A DNA stretch of 64,000 nucleotides from Mucilaginibacter sp. SMC90. Its GTDB lineage: Bacteria; Bacteroidota; Bacteroidia; Sphingobacteriales; Sphingobacteriaceae. The notes under the pieces are model-generated. The model saw only the letters and a program-made list of their open reading frames with translations. It was not told where the DNA came from and searched no databases. Below are positions 53,339-62,978 of the stretch, in pieces. The stretch spans positions 5,394,001 through 5,458,000 of the forward strand of contig NZ_CP094527.1 in NCBI RefSeq assembly GCF_022811725.1, in the 5' to 3' direction. The translations under genes and the position numbers were made by a program. How positions within the stretch are numbered: position 1 is the stretch's first letter; every line of letters begins with the position of its first letter.

Positions 53339-56284
53339 CTATTGAGGATTGTTATAAGGCTCAGCTTTTAGCTTAATATTATCGCTACCCAACACATCTG
53401 CGCTAAATTCAATTTTCACCGTTTTGGTTTCGCCTTTTAACAGGGTGAAATAGTTATCGCTCATGATTGCAGGTAAAATCTGCTCGCCGCTTGAAGCCCT
53501 TATTGCCTGTACCCGTACTCCAAAGGCTACAGCTTTTGACGATGAGGGATTAGTTACCTGCGCGGTGATATAATATTTGCCATCGGCCTTCATTGTTTTG
53601 TAAGAAGTTTTCAGGTCAACTTTCGGCAGGGTATTTAACGCCGTATAATCCTTACGTTTGTTACCTCTCCAATAAAAATTATCTGATACCAGTTTACCTG
53701 CATTATCAGTAAGCTTTAGTTTAATAAAATGCACATCCGAAAGGCCTTCGCTGGCTACATCGCCTTGATAAACTTCAAAATTGTAAAGCGAATACCCCCA
53801 GTAGGTAGCGCGTTCAACACCCTGCATTTTAACATAGCGGGCGGTTACTTCCGGAAACGTGATCTTTTGCTCGCCTTGACGGCCATCGTCAGTACTGTAA
53901 ACGTCATGCCAGTGGCTGGCATCGGTTGATACCTGGATTTTGAAAGCTTTAGCATATGCATCTTCCCAGCTAAGGCCAACCCCGTTCACCACTTCCTCTT
54001 TACCCAGGTCAATATAAACCCACTCGCCATCGCTGTAACGGCTTGCCCAGCGCGTACCGGGGTTACCATCATTTATAGCAGATGCATCGCCATTGGTTGA
54101 TGATGAGCTTATTACTTTTTTGTTTTTTGCCAGATCGGCCTTGTACTGGTTAAACTTCAGATCGAATACGGTCCCCGAGCTGTTGGCCGGCGCATCAACC
54201 GTTTTTGACAAGCTGTATTGCTTTACCAGCGTACCATCCAGATTATAAACATCTGCCGAAGCTGTTAAACCATCGGCATCCCTGCGTGTGGTATTAATTA
54301 CCTTGATGGCATTGGTTACAGGGTTCCACTGGATGTGCAGGGGCTCACAAGCTTTTTTTACGCCCCAGTACGCTCCTGTCAGGTCATAATAATAGTCATA
54401 CGTTTGCCAAACCATTGACGGGTAAGCCGACTGGCTCATCCAGGTCATGATACCTGAAGCATCCTCACCCATGGCATCCTGCCAGCCTTCGTACATTGCC
54501 TTGTTACTTTCAAGACTTACAAACTGGGCTTTGCGGCAAAAATCTTCAATACCTTTTGGTGCGCCGTAACCATTGGTGATACTTGCTTCATAACTATCAG
54601 GCCCGGCGTTAAATGCCCGCGGACCGAAAAAATGCTGATCCCACATCTCATTGCGGGGCCACCAGTTTTCTTTCGGCATAAACTTTTTGAAGCTTTCAAA
54701 ATTTACAAATACCGCTGTACCCAATTCGGTACGTAAACCCCAGCCTTTGTTGCCGCCTAAACCGGTTGGATAAGCGGTAAAATAATAGCGCGGGTCTTTT
54801 GCATCCCAGGGGCCGCTGCCGGTAAGGTTTTCGGCGTGCGAGTTAGGCTGATACCAGCGGTCGCCGCCATCAAAAGTAGCAAGGTCTTCTTTCAGCCAGG
54901 CGCTCAAAGGCTGCTCGGGCCATCCCTCGTTATCCGCACACCAAACGGCAATAGCCGGATGGTTTCTGAATCGTTTTACTTTCTCAATCGCGTTAGCATT
55001 AAATGTGGTAATATCTGCAGGCAAGTTAGGATTGGCGTTGAGCCAGAAATCGTCCCAAACCATGATACCGTATTTATCGCAGGCGTCATAAAACTCCTCA
55101 TCGGTAGTTGAACCTATCCAGTTGCGGATCATGTTAAAGTTCATCTCTTTATGCAGCTTCACCTTATAATCGTACTCGGCTCCGCGGCAGCGCAACAGGT
55201 ACTCGCTCATGCCCCAATCGCCGCCTTTTATAAATACCCTGGTGCCATTGATAGCTAAATGCAACACATGGCCTATGGTATCATAGCTATATCTTTTAAT
55301 ACCAAATTTGATATTCTGTACATCAGATACTTCGTCGCCAACGCTAACACTCAACTTACAGTTATACAAGTTTGGTTCGCCATAACCGTTAGGCCACCAA
55401 AGTTTCGGACTGTTGATCATCAGTTGTTCAAAGTCGCGTTTGTTCAGCTTTACATCCGTAGTACCGTTAGCATCAACATAAACCTTTTTCTGAAACTCTA
55501 TATTACCCGGCATGATAACCCCTTTGATGATGGCCGCCTGCGAGCTCGCTGCAGTATTTTTAACCTCCAGAGCTATTGAAAGATCGGCACGGGCGTTAGT
55601 AGGGAGGTTAGCGCGGATCCATGGATCTTTAATTGTTACATCACCCGTATTGCTCAGGTAAACATTATCGGTAATGCCCGAGTTAAGTCCCGGTACGTAA
55701 GGCATCCAGTCCCAGCCTGCACTTGATACGTAGTTAGGGCTGCCCACATTGGCCAGGGGCTGCTTTGGGATATAAACCAGCGCGGTAAGTACATTTTTAC
55801 CGTTGCGGTTCATTAAAGCACTGATATCAAAATGCCCCCGCTGCATAAAACCATCGAGCGAGCCTAACAGCGTGCCATTAAGGTAGATATCTGCTTTACG
55901 GTTTACACCCCGAAAATTTAGCCAGGTTGTTTTTTTAGTGTAGTTTGCAGGTATACTAAACTCGGTGCGGTACCAAAAACTGCGGTCGTATTTAGCCTTG
56001 TCAACCTTATAAATATTATCGCCAAAATTGGGATCTTTTTCCAAACCGGCTGCAACATATGAGGCAAATGTAGTGCCGGGCACAACGGCGGCAACCCAAT
56101 CGGCAGTGTTATAGCCGGCATCTTTAATTCTTGATGCATCTGCAATATCGGCCTGGGGCTTAACTTTCCATTGCTGCCCTGCCGAGCTGTTGAGCGATAC
56201 CTCGTTGCTTTGTGCACCGGCAGCAGAATAGAAACATGTAAGAATGACAATTAAAAGTCTTGATAGTGTGATGCGTTTGATCAT
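53339..56284 (-). CDS. GH2-family glycosidase with inserted F5/8-type (CBM32-like) module
   Basis: 981 aa from the Met at 56284, which begins a clean signal peptide (MIKRITLSRLLIVILTCF...GAQ); the frame stays open to a Met at 56389 but those 35 residues look non-coding. GH2 order: jelly-roll sugar-binding domain (about 45-210), Ig-like domain, TIM barrel with likely acid/base Glu453 in CADNEGWPE and nucleophile Glu520 in LRTELGT. It resembles exo-beta-glucosaminidase/mannosidase-type GH2 enzymes. A discoidin-like module (INDGNPGTRWASRYSDGEWV) is set within the C-terminal Ig-like region. It lies between SusD of cassette B and an AraC gene; substrate uncertain. Confidence 0.9.
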   Translation of the reverse strand: MIKRITLSRLLIVILTCFYSAAGAQSNEVSLNSSAGQQWKVKPQADIADASRIKDAGYNTADWVAAVVPGTTFASYVAAGLEKDPNFGDNIYKVDKAKYDRSFWYRTEFSIPANYTKKTTWLNFRGVNRKADIYLNGTLLGSLDGFMQRGHFDISALMNRNGKNVLTALVYIPKQPLANVGSPNYVSSAGWDWMPYVPGLNSGITDNVYLSNTGDVTIKDPWIRANLPTNARADLSIALEVKNTAASSQAAIIKGVIMPGNIEFQKKVYVDANGTTDVKLNKRDFEQLMINSPKLWWPNGYGEPNLYNCKLSVSVGDEVSDVQNIKFGIKRYSYDTIGHVLHLAINGTRVFIKGGDWGMSEYLLRCRGAEYDYKVKLHKEMNFNMIRNWIGSTTDEEFYDACDKYGIMVWDDFWLNANPNLPADITTFNANAIEKVKRFRNHPAIAVWCADNEGWPEQPLSAWLKEDLATFDGGDRWYQPNSHAENLTGSGPWDAKDPRYYFTAYPTGLGGNKGWGLRTELGTAVFVNFESFKKFMPKENWWPRNEMWDQHFFGPRAFNAGPDSYEASITNGYGAPKGIEDFCRKAQFVSLESNKAMYEGWQDAMGEDASGIMTWMSQSAYPSMVWQTYDYYYDLTGAYWGVKKACEPLHIQWNPVTNAIKVINTTRRDADGLTASADVYNLDGTLVKQYSLSKTVDAPANSSGTVFDLKFNQYKADLAKNKKVISSSSTNGDASAINDGNPGTRWASRYSDGEWVYIDLGKEEVVNGVGLSWEDAYAKAFKIQVSTDASHWHDVYSTDDGRQGEQKITFPEVTARYVKMQGVERATYWGYSLYNFEVYQGDVASEGLSDVHFIKLKLTDNAGKLVSDNFYWRGNKRKDYTALNTLPKVDLKTSYKTMKADGKYYITAQVTNPSSSKAVAFGVRVQAIRASSGEQILPAIMSDNYFTLLKGETKTVKIEFSADVLGSDNIKLKAEPYNNPQ

Positions 56285-56484
56285 TAAGTTTTTTATTAAT
56301 TTAGGTTGAACTCCGCGCCTGAACCAGGTATGGTAAAATTCAGCAGGCACATTCATTGAAGGCCTTTGGTTACAAGCATGTTTAAGCAATAATTTTGTTA
56401 TCGCCTATATGTACATTGAATTGGGCCTTACCCTATATTGAAAGAAAATAATTTCGGTTGCGGTGAGTAATCTGTCTGTTTAAA

Positions 56485-56635
56485 TACGATGTCATTTAGA
56501 ACGTGCCGTGCAGAAAAACGCAGGGCGAGGGGAAAAATCTTCTTCCCCCTTCATGATCGAAAGCTTGCTTTTTGAAGATCACTCCTCACCTCACACGCTT
56601 AATCCATGCCTCGGTCCGTTCTAAATGGCATCGTA
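56485..56635. repeat. Dispersed inverted-repeat element
   Basis: A 19-bp arm beginning TACGATGTCATTTAGAACG (56485-56503) pairs at 18 of 19 positions with 56617-56635. The 113-bp interior is not coding. It fills most of the 396-bp gap between SusD and GH2 in cassette B and resembles REP/MITE-like units of Bacteroidota. Confidence 0.7.
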
Positions 56636-56680
56636 TAATTTGGTGTGATGAGCATTACTCCACATCACACCAAACCACGT

Positions 56681-58144
56681 TTAATAACCTGGATTTTGTG
56701 TCAACACTCCGCCACTTAACTGGATCTCAGTTAACGGGATAGGTACATGCTCGTTGATACCTACTTTGAAACCCGGAAGCAAAGCTGCAGCCCTGCCTGT
56801 TCTTACCAATTCATAAAAACGGCGATGCTCGCCCAGCGCAGTTTCAACACGCATTTCGTGGTAAATATTAGCTAAAGTTGCTGTTGCGTAGGCTGGTAAA
56901 ATAGAGGTATCTGTGTTACCGCCGCTTTTCCTGGCCCTTGCCCTGATCTGGTTAACCAGATCGGTGGCGTGAGCTGTGCTGCCGTTTTGGAAAGCAGCCT
57001 CAGCAGTCCAGAGCATTACCTGTGCCAGGCCGTAAACACGATCATTAGTTGGGCCGTCACCTGCACCACCACCGTTATTGGTTGGAATTTCATTAGTAGC
57101 CAGCCAGTATTTCCTGTTCCAGTAGCCTGTTTCGCTGGTTGAAGCATTTGCTACTGTACCGTCGGGCATTGTCTCATTATTAAATATCACCGTAGCTTTT
57201 AAACGCGGGTCGCCGGTTTCAAATTCTTTAACAAGTGACTCAGACGGAACGGTGAAGCCATAGCCCCAGGTATTTCGCGGGGCATCAAACAGGTTTAATA
57301 AATTACCTACACCTTTACCGGGGATATTTTCGTTGTTTACCTCAAATATTGATTCCGGGCCAAATTCACCTGCCAGGGTCCAGATCTGGGTTACATCCGG
57401 AGCCAATGTATACTGGCCCGAAGTAATGATCTGATCACCCAATTGCTGCGCCTGCGACCATTTCTTTTCCCACATATAGGTTTCCAGCAGCAATGCCTGG
57501 GCGGCACCTTTAGTTGCCCGGCCACGGTCGCTTGCTGCCTGATCTGTTTTATTAGGCAATGCGGCTATTGCGGCATTGGCATCAGCTTCAATCTGCGCAA
57601 ATATCTGTTCGGCTGTTGATTGCTTTACGTCAAATTCGCCATTTTCTAAAGGTGTAGTAACCAATGGCACCCTTCCAAACAGCCTCACCAATTGCAGGTA
57701 AAAGTATCCGCGTAAAAACTGCGCTTCGCCCAACACCTGTGCCTTTAGTTTATCATCCATTGAAATAGCCGGCACCTTTTGCAATACAAGATTTGACAGG
57801 TATATTCCTTTAAAATTATCTCTCCAGGCATTGTAAACATATCCGTTATCAGCCTTGGCGGTAAATATCTTAAGCTGCTGTATCAGGCCCTGATCGGATG
57901 CGCCGCCGCCGCCTTTATTGGCATCATCTGACATAATATCGCCGAAAGATGAGGGAGAATAGCCACCGTAAGCCTGGTCTTTTAACATTCTGTATGCATC
58001 GGTCACAGCCCTTACAGCGTCATCGCTGGTTTGATAAAAGCTTGAGGTTGACTGGTGCGCGGTTGGTGTTTCGTTCAAAAATTTCTTACATCCTGCAAGG
58101 CCGGTTAACAATGCAGCCCCCAGGATCATATATTTAGATTTCAT
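56681..58144 (-). CDS. SusD/RagB-like lipoprotein, cassette B
   Basis: 487 aa from the Met at 58144, which gives a normal lipoprotein signal (MKSKYMILGAALLTGLAGCKK); an upstream Met at 58168 would add eight residues. SusD markers FLNETPTAHQSTSSFYQTSD, FLRGYFYLQLVRLFGRVPLV, VMLWTAEAAFQ and GEHRRFYELVRTGRA. Partner of the SusC encoded just upstream, and possibly co-transcribed with GH2 and AraC across the repeat. Confidence 0.94.
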   Translation of the reverse strand: MKSKYMILGAALLTGLAGCKKFLNETPTAHQSTSSFYQTSDDAVRAVTDAYRMLKDQAYGGYSPSSFGDIMSDDANKGGGGASDQGLIQQLKIFTAKADNGYVYNAWRDNFKGIYLSNLVLQKVPAISMDDKLKAQVLGEAQFLRGYFYLQLVRLFGRVPLVTTPLENGEFDVKQSTAEQIFAQIEADANAAIAALPNKTDQAASDRGRATKGAAQALLLETYMWEKKWSQAQQLGDQIITSGQYTLAPDVTQIWTLAGEFGPESIFEVNNENIPGKGVGNLLNLFDAPRNTWGYGFTVPSESLVKEFETGDPRLKATVIFNNETMPDGTVANASTSETGYWNRKYWLATNEIPTNNGGGAGDGPTNDRVYGLAQVMLWTAEAAFQNGSTAHATDLVNQIRARARKSGGNTDTSILPAYATATLANIYHEMRVETALGEHRRFYELVRTGRAAALLPGFKVGINEHVPIPLTEIQLSGGVLTQNPGY

Positions 58145-58171
58145 GATAATAACGTTTAAATTGTACATCGG

Positions 58172-61100
58172 TTAAAAAGATAGATTAGCACCCAGCGAAA
58201 GCGTACGGCTTTGCGGATAGTTACCGTTATCAATACCCATATCCAGGTTGCCACCGGCTCCGCTGTATTGCTGCCCTATCTCCGGATCATACCCGGTATA
58301 CTTGGTGAAAGTGAGCAGGTTTTGAGCGGAGAAATAAAATCTTAACGACTTGATCTTTGAGCGCTCTAAAAACTTTTGTGGAAGTGTGTAACCGAAAGTC
58401 AGGTTTTGTAAACGTAAATACGACCCACTTTGCAGGTAAAAACTTGATATACGCGAGTTATTATTTGGATCGCTTGCGGTTAAACGCGGCAATGTATTGC
58501 TTGTTCCCGGGCCAGTCCACCTGCCCAATGCTTCCTTCTCCATGTTATAGTTGGAAATGAAGAAACCATCAGTGTAGTATTTATAAGCGGCAAGCAGCTT
58601 ATTTCCATAAACACCTGAAAAAGCCAGGTTTAAGTCGAACCCTTTATAGCTTGCACCAAAGTTAAAGCCGTAAGTTAATTTAGGAATGGGTGAACCCAGG
58701 AAGGTTTGATCATTTTGATCTACCACACCATCGCCGTTAAGGTCTTTGAACCTGATATCGCCGGGAGCTGTTCCGGTTTCCTGTTTAGCATGATTAGTCA
58801 CATCTGCCGGAGTTTGGAATATACCATCGGCCACATAGCCGTAAAACGAAGCTATAGGATGACCAACCTCGGTTAGCTCTGTTTGTCCCGGTTTGATGTT
58901 ACCGCTATAGATTTTTTCGCCGGTTTGTTCAAGGCTTAATACATTGTTTTTAACCGTAGCAAAATGGAAACCGGCATTAAAATGCAGGTCTTTGGTTATT
59001 TCAGTATTATAATCTGCCGAAAACTCAAAACCTGAGTTTTTCATTGAGCCGGCATTTTCACGCGGACTTTGGGTAAAACCGGATATTGAAGGGATGTTGA
59101 GCACCAGCAACATATCTTCGGCAGTTTTTTCGTAGTAATCAAAAGAGCCGGTGATTTTGCCGTTGAATAACTGGTAATCGAAACCTGCGTTCCACTGTTT
59201 GGTTTGCTCCCAGCGGATATCCGGATTTGGCAAGCCATTAGGGCCTGCTGTTGGTTGTGCCGATGCCGGCAAACCGATAGCATAATAGCCGGTATTGATG
59301 TTAGCTGCATAATCGTAGTAACCCAATACCGATTGATTACCCAGTTTGCCCCAGCTTCCGCGAAGCTTTAAATAGCTAAGCGCATTGTTTTTCGGGAAGA
59401 AGGATTCATTGGTTAAATTCCAACCTAAAGCTACCGATGGGAAGTTACCAAACTGGTTATTGGCACCAAACTTAGATGACCCGTCACGACGCAGCGTAGC
59501 TGTAAGGTAATACTTGTTTTGGAAATTGTAGTTGATACGACCGATGTATGATAGCAGGTCCCACTGTTGCTGGCTGCCACCGGTTACCGGGTTGCTGATA
59601 CCCGCATCAAGGTATTGCAGAAACGGATCATTGCCCGGCTGCCCCTGGTTTTGTCCGTACACATTATTATAAGTAAACCTTTCTTCAGATACGCCTGCCA
59701 GTACGTCAAAGTGGTGGTCTTTACCCAAAGTAAAATCATAGGTAGCTGTATTATCCCAGGTCCAGTGATTGGTTTGATCTTTTTGCTGATAAAGCGATGG
59801 ATTGGGGTTCCTGAAGTTAGGTGCTACATCATACGTTGGTGTAAACTGTTTGTTATCAGTAAACTTAAGATCGATACTGTATGACGATTTCAGCGTTAAA
59901 CCTTTAATAGGCTTGTATTGCAAATAAGTATTGCCTAACAACCCCCATTGGTTATATGGGCGATTGGCATATAAATAATGAACTTTAGCCAGCGGGTTTA
60001 CAATATCCGAATATTTAGTAGCGCTGTAACTTCCATCCGGGTTTTTAACAGGTATGGTAGGGTCTTCGGCAAAGGCATCGTTAATTAAGTTGCCATTGTA
60101 ATCGGTTTGTACGTTATGGGTTAACGATTTATTCAGGGCAAAGCTTTCGCCAAACTCCAGGTTTGATTTTGGTGTAAATACCAGATTGTTTGACAGGTTT
60201 AATCTGTTATAATCCGAACCAACAATGGTACCCTGCTGCTTTAAATAACCACCGCTAACACGATAAGTAACGTTTTGGCTGCCACCGCTTAACGCCACAT
60301 TATAATTTTGCATATAAGCAGTTCTGAACAAAGCTTTCTGCCAGTCGGTAGTTGGCGATGATGCTGTCAGGTCGGTTGGCAATTGCAGGTTTTGGCCTGC
60401 GTTTCTGTAAGCCTCATTATTAAGCATTGCATAATCCGAAGCACTTAACATATCCAGCGTTTTGCGCACCTGCGACATGCCCTGGTAAGTATCAAAAGAG
60501 ATAACCGAATTATCCTTTTTACCTTTTTTGGTTTTGATGAGCACAACACCGTTGGCACCACGTGAACCATAAATGGCCTGTGCCGAAGCATCTTTCAAAA
60601 TGTCGATAGATTCGATATTGCTCGGATCGATGATATTAATATCATTTGAAGCCAGCGGGATACCATCAACTACATATAAGGGATCTGAATTGCTTAAAGA
60701 AGTTAACCCACGGATGCGTACCTGTGCCGTTGCACCTGGTGATCCGGAGTTCTGGATGATCTGTACGCCGGATGTTTTGCCTTCTAAAGCGCCCTGCAGG
60801 TTGGTTACCGGTTGATCTTTTAATTTGCTTGCACTAACCGATGAGATAGCACCGTTTACATCAGCCCTTTTCTGGGTACCGTAACCAACCACTACTACTT
60901 CGTTTAATGCCGACTGTGTTTCCTTCAAAGTAACATCCAGTTGTGTACGACCGGCCACCGCTATTTCCTGCGTGGCGTAACCTATAAAGGTAAATACCAG
61001 GGTTTCATTGCCTGCAGGCAGCTTAACAGTATAGTTACCTGATGCATCGGTTACGGCACCGGTATTGGTTCCTTTTATTTTAACGCTTACACCGGGTACG

Positions 61101-61531
61101 GGCAAGCCTTTCTCATCAACTACCTTACCCTTTACGGTAACATCCTGCACGGCATCAGTAACAGGCTCCGGACGGAGCCTTACTATAACCGTATTTTGAT
61201 TAATTACGTAAGTTAACGGCTGTCCGGCAAAACACGCTTTAAGCACATCATCCAGCGTGGCGTGGCTCAGGTTTAAACTTACCGGACGGGCATTGTCAAG
61301 CATATCGCTGTCATACAAAAAATTGTACCCGCTCTGCTTTCTCAGTTTTTTAAAAACCTGCTGTAATGACGTCCCTTTAACGTTGATACTGATCTGCTGT
61401 GCATAGGTAGCTGCGCTAACCTGTAAAATGGAAGCAGTCAATAATATGATGATGAGTTTCATGATCAGCAGCGGTTTAAAAAGTGCGCGGGAATGCCGCA
61501 TGCATAGAAATGCATTAATAATTTTATACAT
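58172..61531 (-). CDS. STN-type SusC TonB-dependent transducer, cassette B
   Basis: 1119 aa. Leader MYKIINAFLC...LLIMKLIIILL like that of cassette A, STN domain (about 45-110, SINVKGTSLQQVFKKLRKQS), carboxypeptidase-like domain (KVVDEKGLPVPGVSVKIKG), plug (VVDGIPLASNDINI, DASAQAIYGSRGANGVVLIKTKKG) and a barrel ending LSLGANLSF. Signals through the FecR gene 139 bp upstream. Together with GH2 it may take up the product of that enzyme (inference). Confidence 0.95.
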   Translation of the reverse strand: MYKIINAFLCMRHSRALFKPLLIMKLIIILLTASILQVSAATYAQQISINVKGTSLQQVFKKLRKQSGYNFLYDSDMLDNARPVSLNLSHATLDDVLKACFAGQPLTYVINQNTVIVRLRPEPVTDAVQDVTVKGKVVDEKGLPVPGVSVKIKGTNTGAVTDASGNYTVKLPAGNETLVFTFIGYATQEIAVAGRTQLDVTLKETQSALNEVVVVGYGTQKRADVNGAISSVSASKLKDQPVTNLQGALEGKTSGVQIIQNSGSPGATAQVRIRGLTSLSNSDPLYVVDGIPLASNDINIIDPSNIESIDILKDASAQAIYGSRGANGVVLIKTKKGKKDNSVISFDTYQGMSQVRKTLDMLSASDYAMLNNEAYRNAGQNLQLPTDLTASSPTTDWQKALFRTAYMQNYNVALSGGSQNVTYRVSGGYLKQQGTIVGSDYNRLNLSNNLVFTPKSNLEFGESFALNKSLTHNVQTDYNGNLINDAFAEDPTIPVKNPDGSYSATKYSDIVNPLAKVHYLYANRPYNQWGLLGNTYLQYKPIKGLTLKSSYSIDLKFTDNKQFTPTYDVAPNFRNPNPSLYQQKDQTNHWTWDNTATYDFTLGKDHHFDVLAGVSEERFTYNNVYGQNQGQPGNDPFLQYLDAGISNPVTGGSQQQWDLLSYIGRINYNFQNKYYLTATLRRDGSSKFGANNQFGNFPSVALGWNLTNESFFPKNNALSYLKLRGSWGKLGNQSVLGYYDYAANINTGYYAIGLPASAQPTAGPNGLPNPDIRWEQTKQWNAGFDYQLFNGKITGSFDYYEKTAEDMLLVLNIPSISGFTQSPRENAGSMKNSGFEFSADYNTEITKDLHFNAGFHFATVKNNVLSLEQTGEKIYSGNIKPGQTELTEVGHPIASFYGYVADGIFQTPADVTNHAKQETGTAPGDIRFKDLNGDGVVDQNDQTFLGSPIPKLTYGFNFGASYKGFDLNLAFSGVYGNKLLAAYKYYTDGFFISNYNMEKEALGRWTGPGTSNTLPRLTASDPNNNSRISSFYLQSGSYLRLQNLTFGYTLPQKFLERSKIKSLRFYFSAQNLLTFTKYTGYDPEIGQQYSGAGGNLDMGIDNGNYPQSRTLSLGANLSF

Positions 61532-61608
61532 TTGATTTGAGGTTAATGAATAATTGGTTGTTGCTAACGATTGGTTATGTTACCTCAAAAAGCCATTTGG
61601 CATACTGA

Positions 61609-61632
61609 CCGGGGGCGCTCGACTTCCCCTGG
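61609..61632 (+). other. Conserved hairpin between FecR and SusC genes, cassette B
   Basis: CCGGGGG (61609-61615) pairs with CCCCTGG (61626-61632) with one G-U pair, followed on the plus strand by TTAGTTTTTTAAG. It shares position and sequence character with 47470-47494. Confidence 0.5.
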
Positions 61633-61670
61633 TTAGTTTTTTAAGATAACATGATGAATAAAAAATGTAA

Positions 61671-62828
61671 TTATGGCATCACTGTTATCCTCCTTCCTTC
61701 TGTTTTGAAATGAACCGAACCGGTAAGTTCCAAAGAATGTAAAACTTCCGAAACATCTTTAAACCGGGACACTGTTCCTCCAAAGTTCTTTCTTTTGAAT
61801 TTTTCAGAGAATACGACATCTACATCATACCACCTCGAAATCCGTTTCATTATAGTTTGAATATCTTCATTATTGAAGGCAAAAAAGCCGTTTTTCCAGG
61901 CTACAGCATCGTCAACATCTACATCGCTAACACTAAAGGCAGGTTGCTGGCTATTAAAGGCCCCCTGCTGTCCTGGCTTTAACAAAGCCTCCTGATTATT
62001 ACTGCTCAGCTTTACCGCCCCCTCCAGCAATGTAGTTTTTACAACTTTCTCATCGCTGTAAGCCATTACATTGAAGTGGGTACCCAAAACCTGAACGCTC
62101 ATACCGTTGACACTCACGATAAAGGGTTTAGTACGATCTTTTGCCACCTCAAAATAGGCTTCGCCCGAAAGTTCAACTTTGCGGTTGTTACCAGTAAAAG
62201 CAGCCGGATATTTTAAAGCAGAAGCAGAGTTTAACCAAACTTTAGTACCGTCTGATAACTCGAGCTGATACTGCCCACCCCTCGGAATGCTGATGGTGTT
62301 GTAAGCCAGCTCCTGCGCACCATCTTTACCGTTGTCCTGCTTGTTATATGACAACACGCCGTCTTTAACTTTATTGATCTTTACGCCGGTTTGTGTACCC
62401 AGCGTTCCGTTTTTGAGCCCGTTGAGCGTAATTATTTTACCGTTAGCCATAGTTAGATAGGCCTTATTACCGCCAGGCAGGATTTTTTGAGGTGATAACG
62501 CTACTGTATCGGATTGCCTCGGAACAGCAGGTAATTGTGCTCTCCAGATTAAAACGCCAATGCTTAAAAGAATAATTACAGCGGCAGCCACTCTTAACCA
62601 TACATAACGGGCTGATAAGCTTTGAGATCCCTTTTCGGGGATACTTTCGGCCAGCTTTGCTTTAAGTATGCTATGAAGCCGTTTCTTTTCGCCCAAATCG
62701 GTTTCCCAGTTATCATCGGGCATTACAATATCGTCCTGGTATGATTCCAATAGCTGCTTTTCTTCCGGCGTGCATTCTCCCGCCAGGTTCTTTTTATACA
62801 GAATAAGAAACTCTTCTTTGGTGATCAT
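61671..62828 (-). CDS. FecR-family anti-sigma factor, cassette B
   Basis: 385 aa. Anti-sigma N-terminus (MITKEEFLILYKKNLAGECTPEEKQLL, parallel to cassette A MINKEEFLVLYQKYLDGRCSPAEKELL), membrane helix (about 78-96), FecR domain (ISIPRGGQYQLELSDGTKVWLNSASALKYP, FEVAKDRTKPFIV) and C-terminal DUF4974. It controls the divergent sigma gene. Confidence 0.95.
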   Translation of the reverse strand: MITKEEFLILYKKNLAGECTPEEKQLLESYQDDIVMPDDNWETDLGEKKRLHSILKAKLAESIPEKGSQSLSARYVWLRVAAAVIILLSIGVLIWRAQLPAVPRQSDTVALSPQKILPGGNKAYLTMANGKIITLNGLKNGTLGTQTGVKINKVKDGVLSYNKQDNGKDGAQELAYNTISIPRGGQYQLELSDGTKVWLNSASALKYPAAFTGNNRKVELSGEAYFEVAKDRTKPFIVSVNGMSVQVLGTHFNVMAYSDEKVVKTTLLEGAVKLSSNNQEALLKPGQQGAFNSQQPAFSVSDVDVDDAVAWKNGFFAFNNEDIQTIMKRISRWYDVDVVFSEKFKRKNFGGTVSRFKDVSEVLHSLELTGSVHFKTEGRRITVMP

Positions 62829-62978
62829 TATGGTTAGTATATAGTTTTAGTAATGGCCCTGTACTTATATAGTATACATTACGGCAACCAACACCCATAG
62901 CATTGTAAAAGAATTATTGTTTTTTTAATGTTTGGGAGACATATAATTACTTTTCTCTACTTTTATCAAACCAATTGT

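Noticed and set aside
53339..56389. Longer GH2 form starting at 56389
   Set aside because: The extra 35 residues precede a clear signal peptide beginning at 56284 and lack protein-like character.
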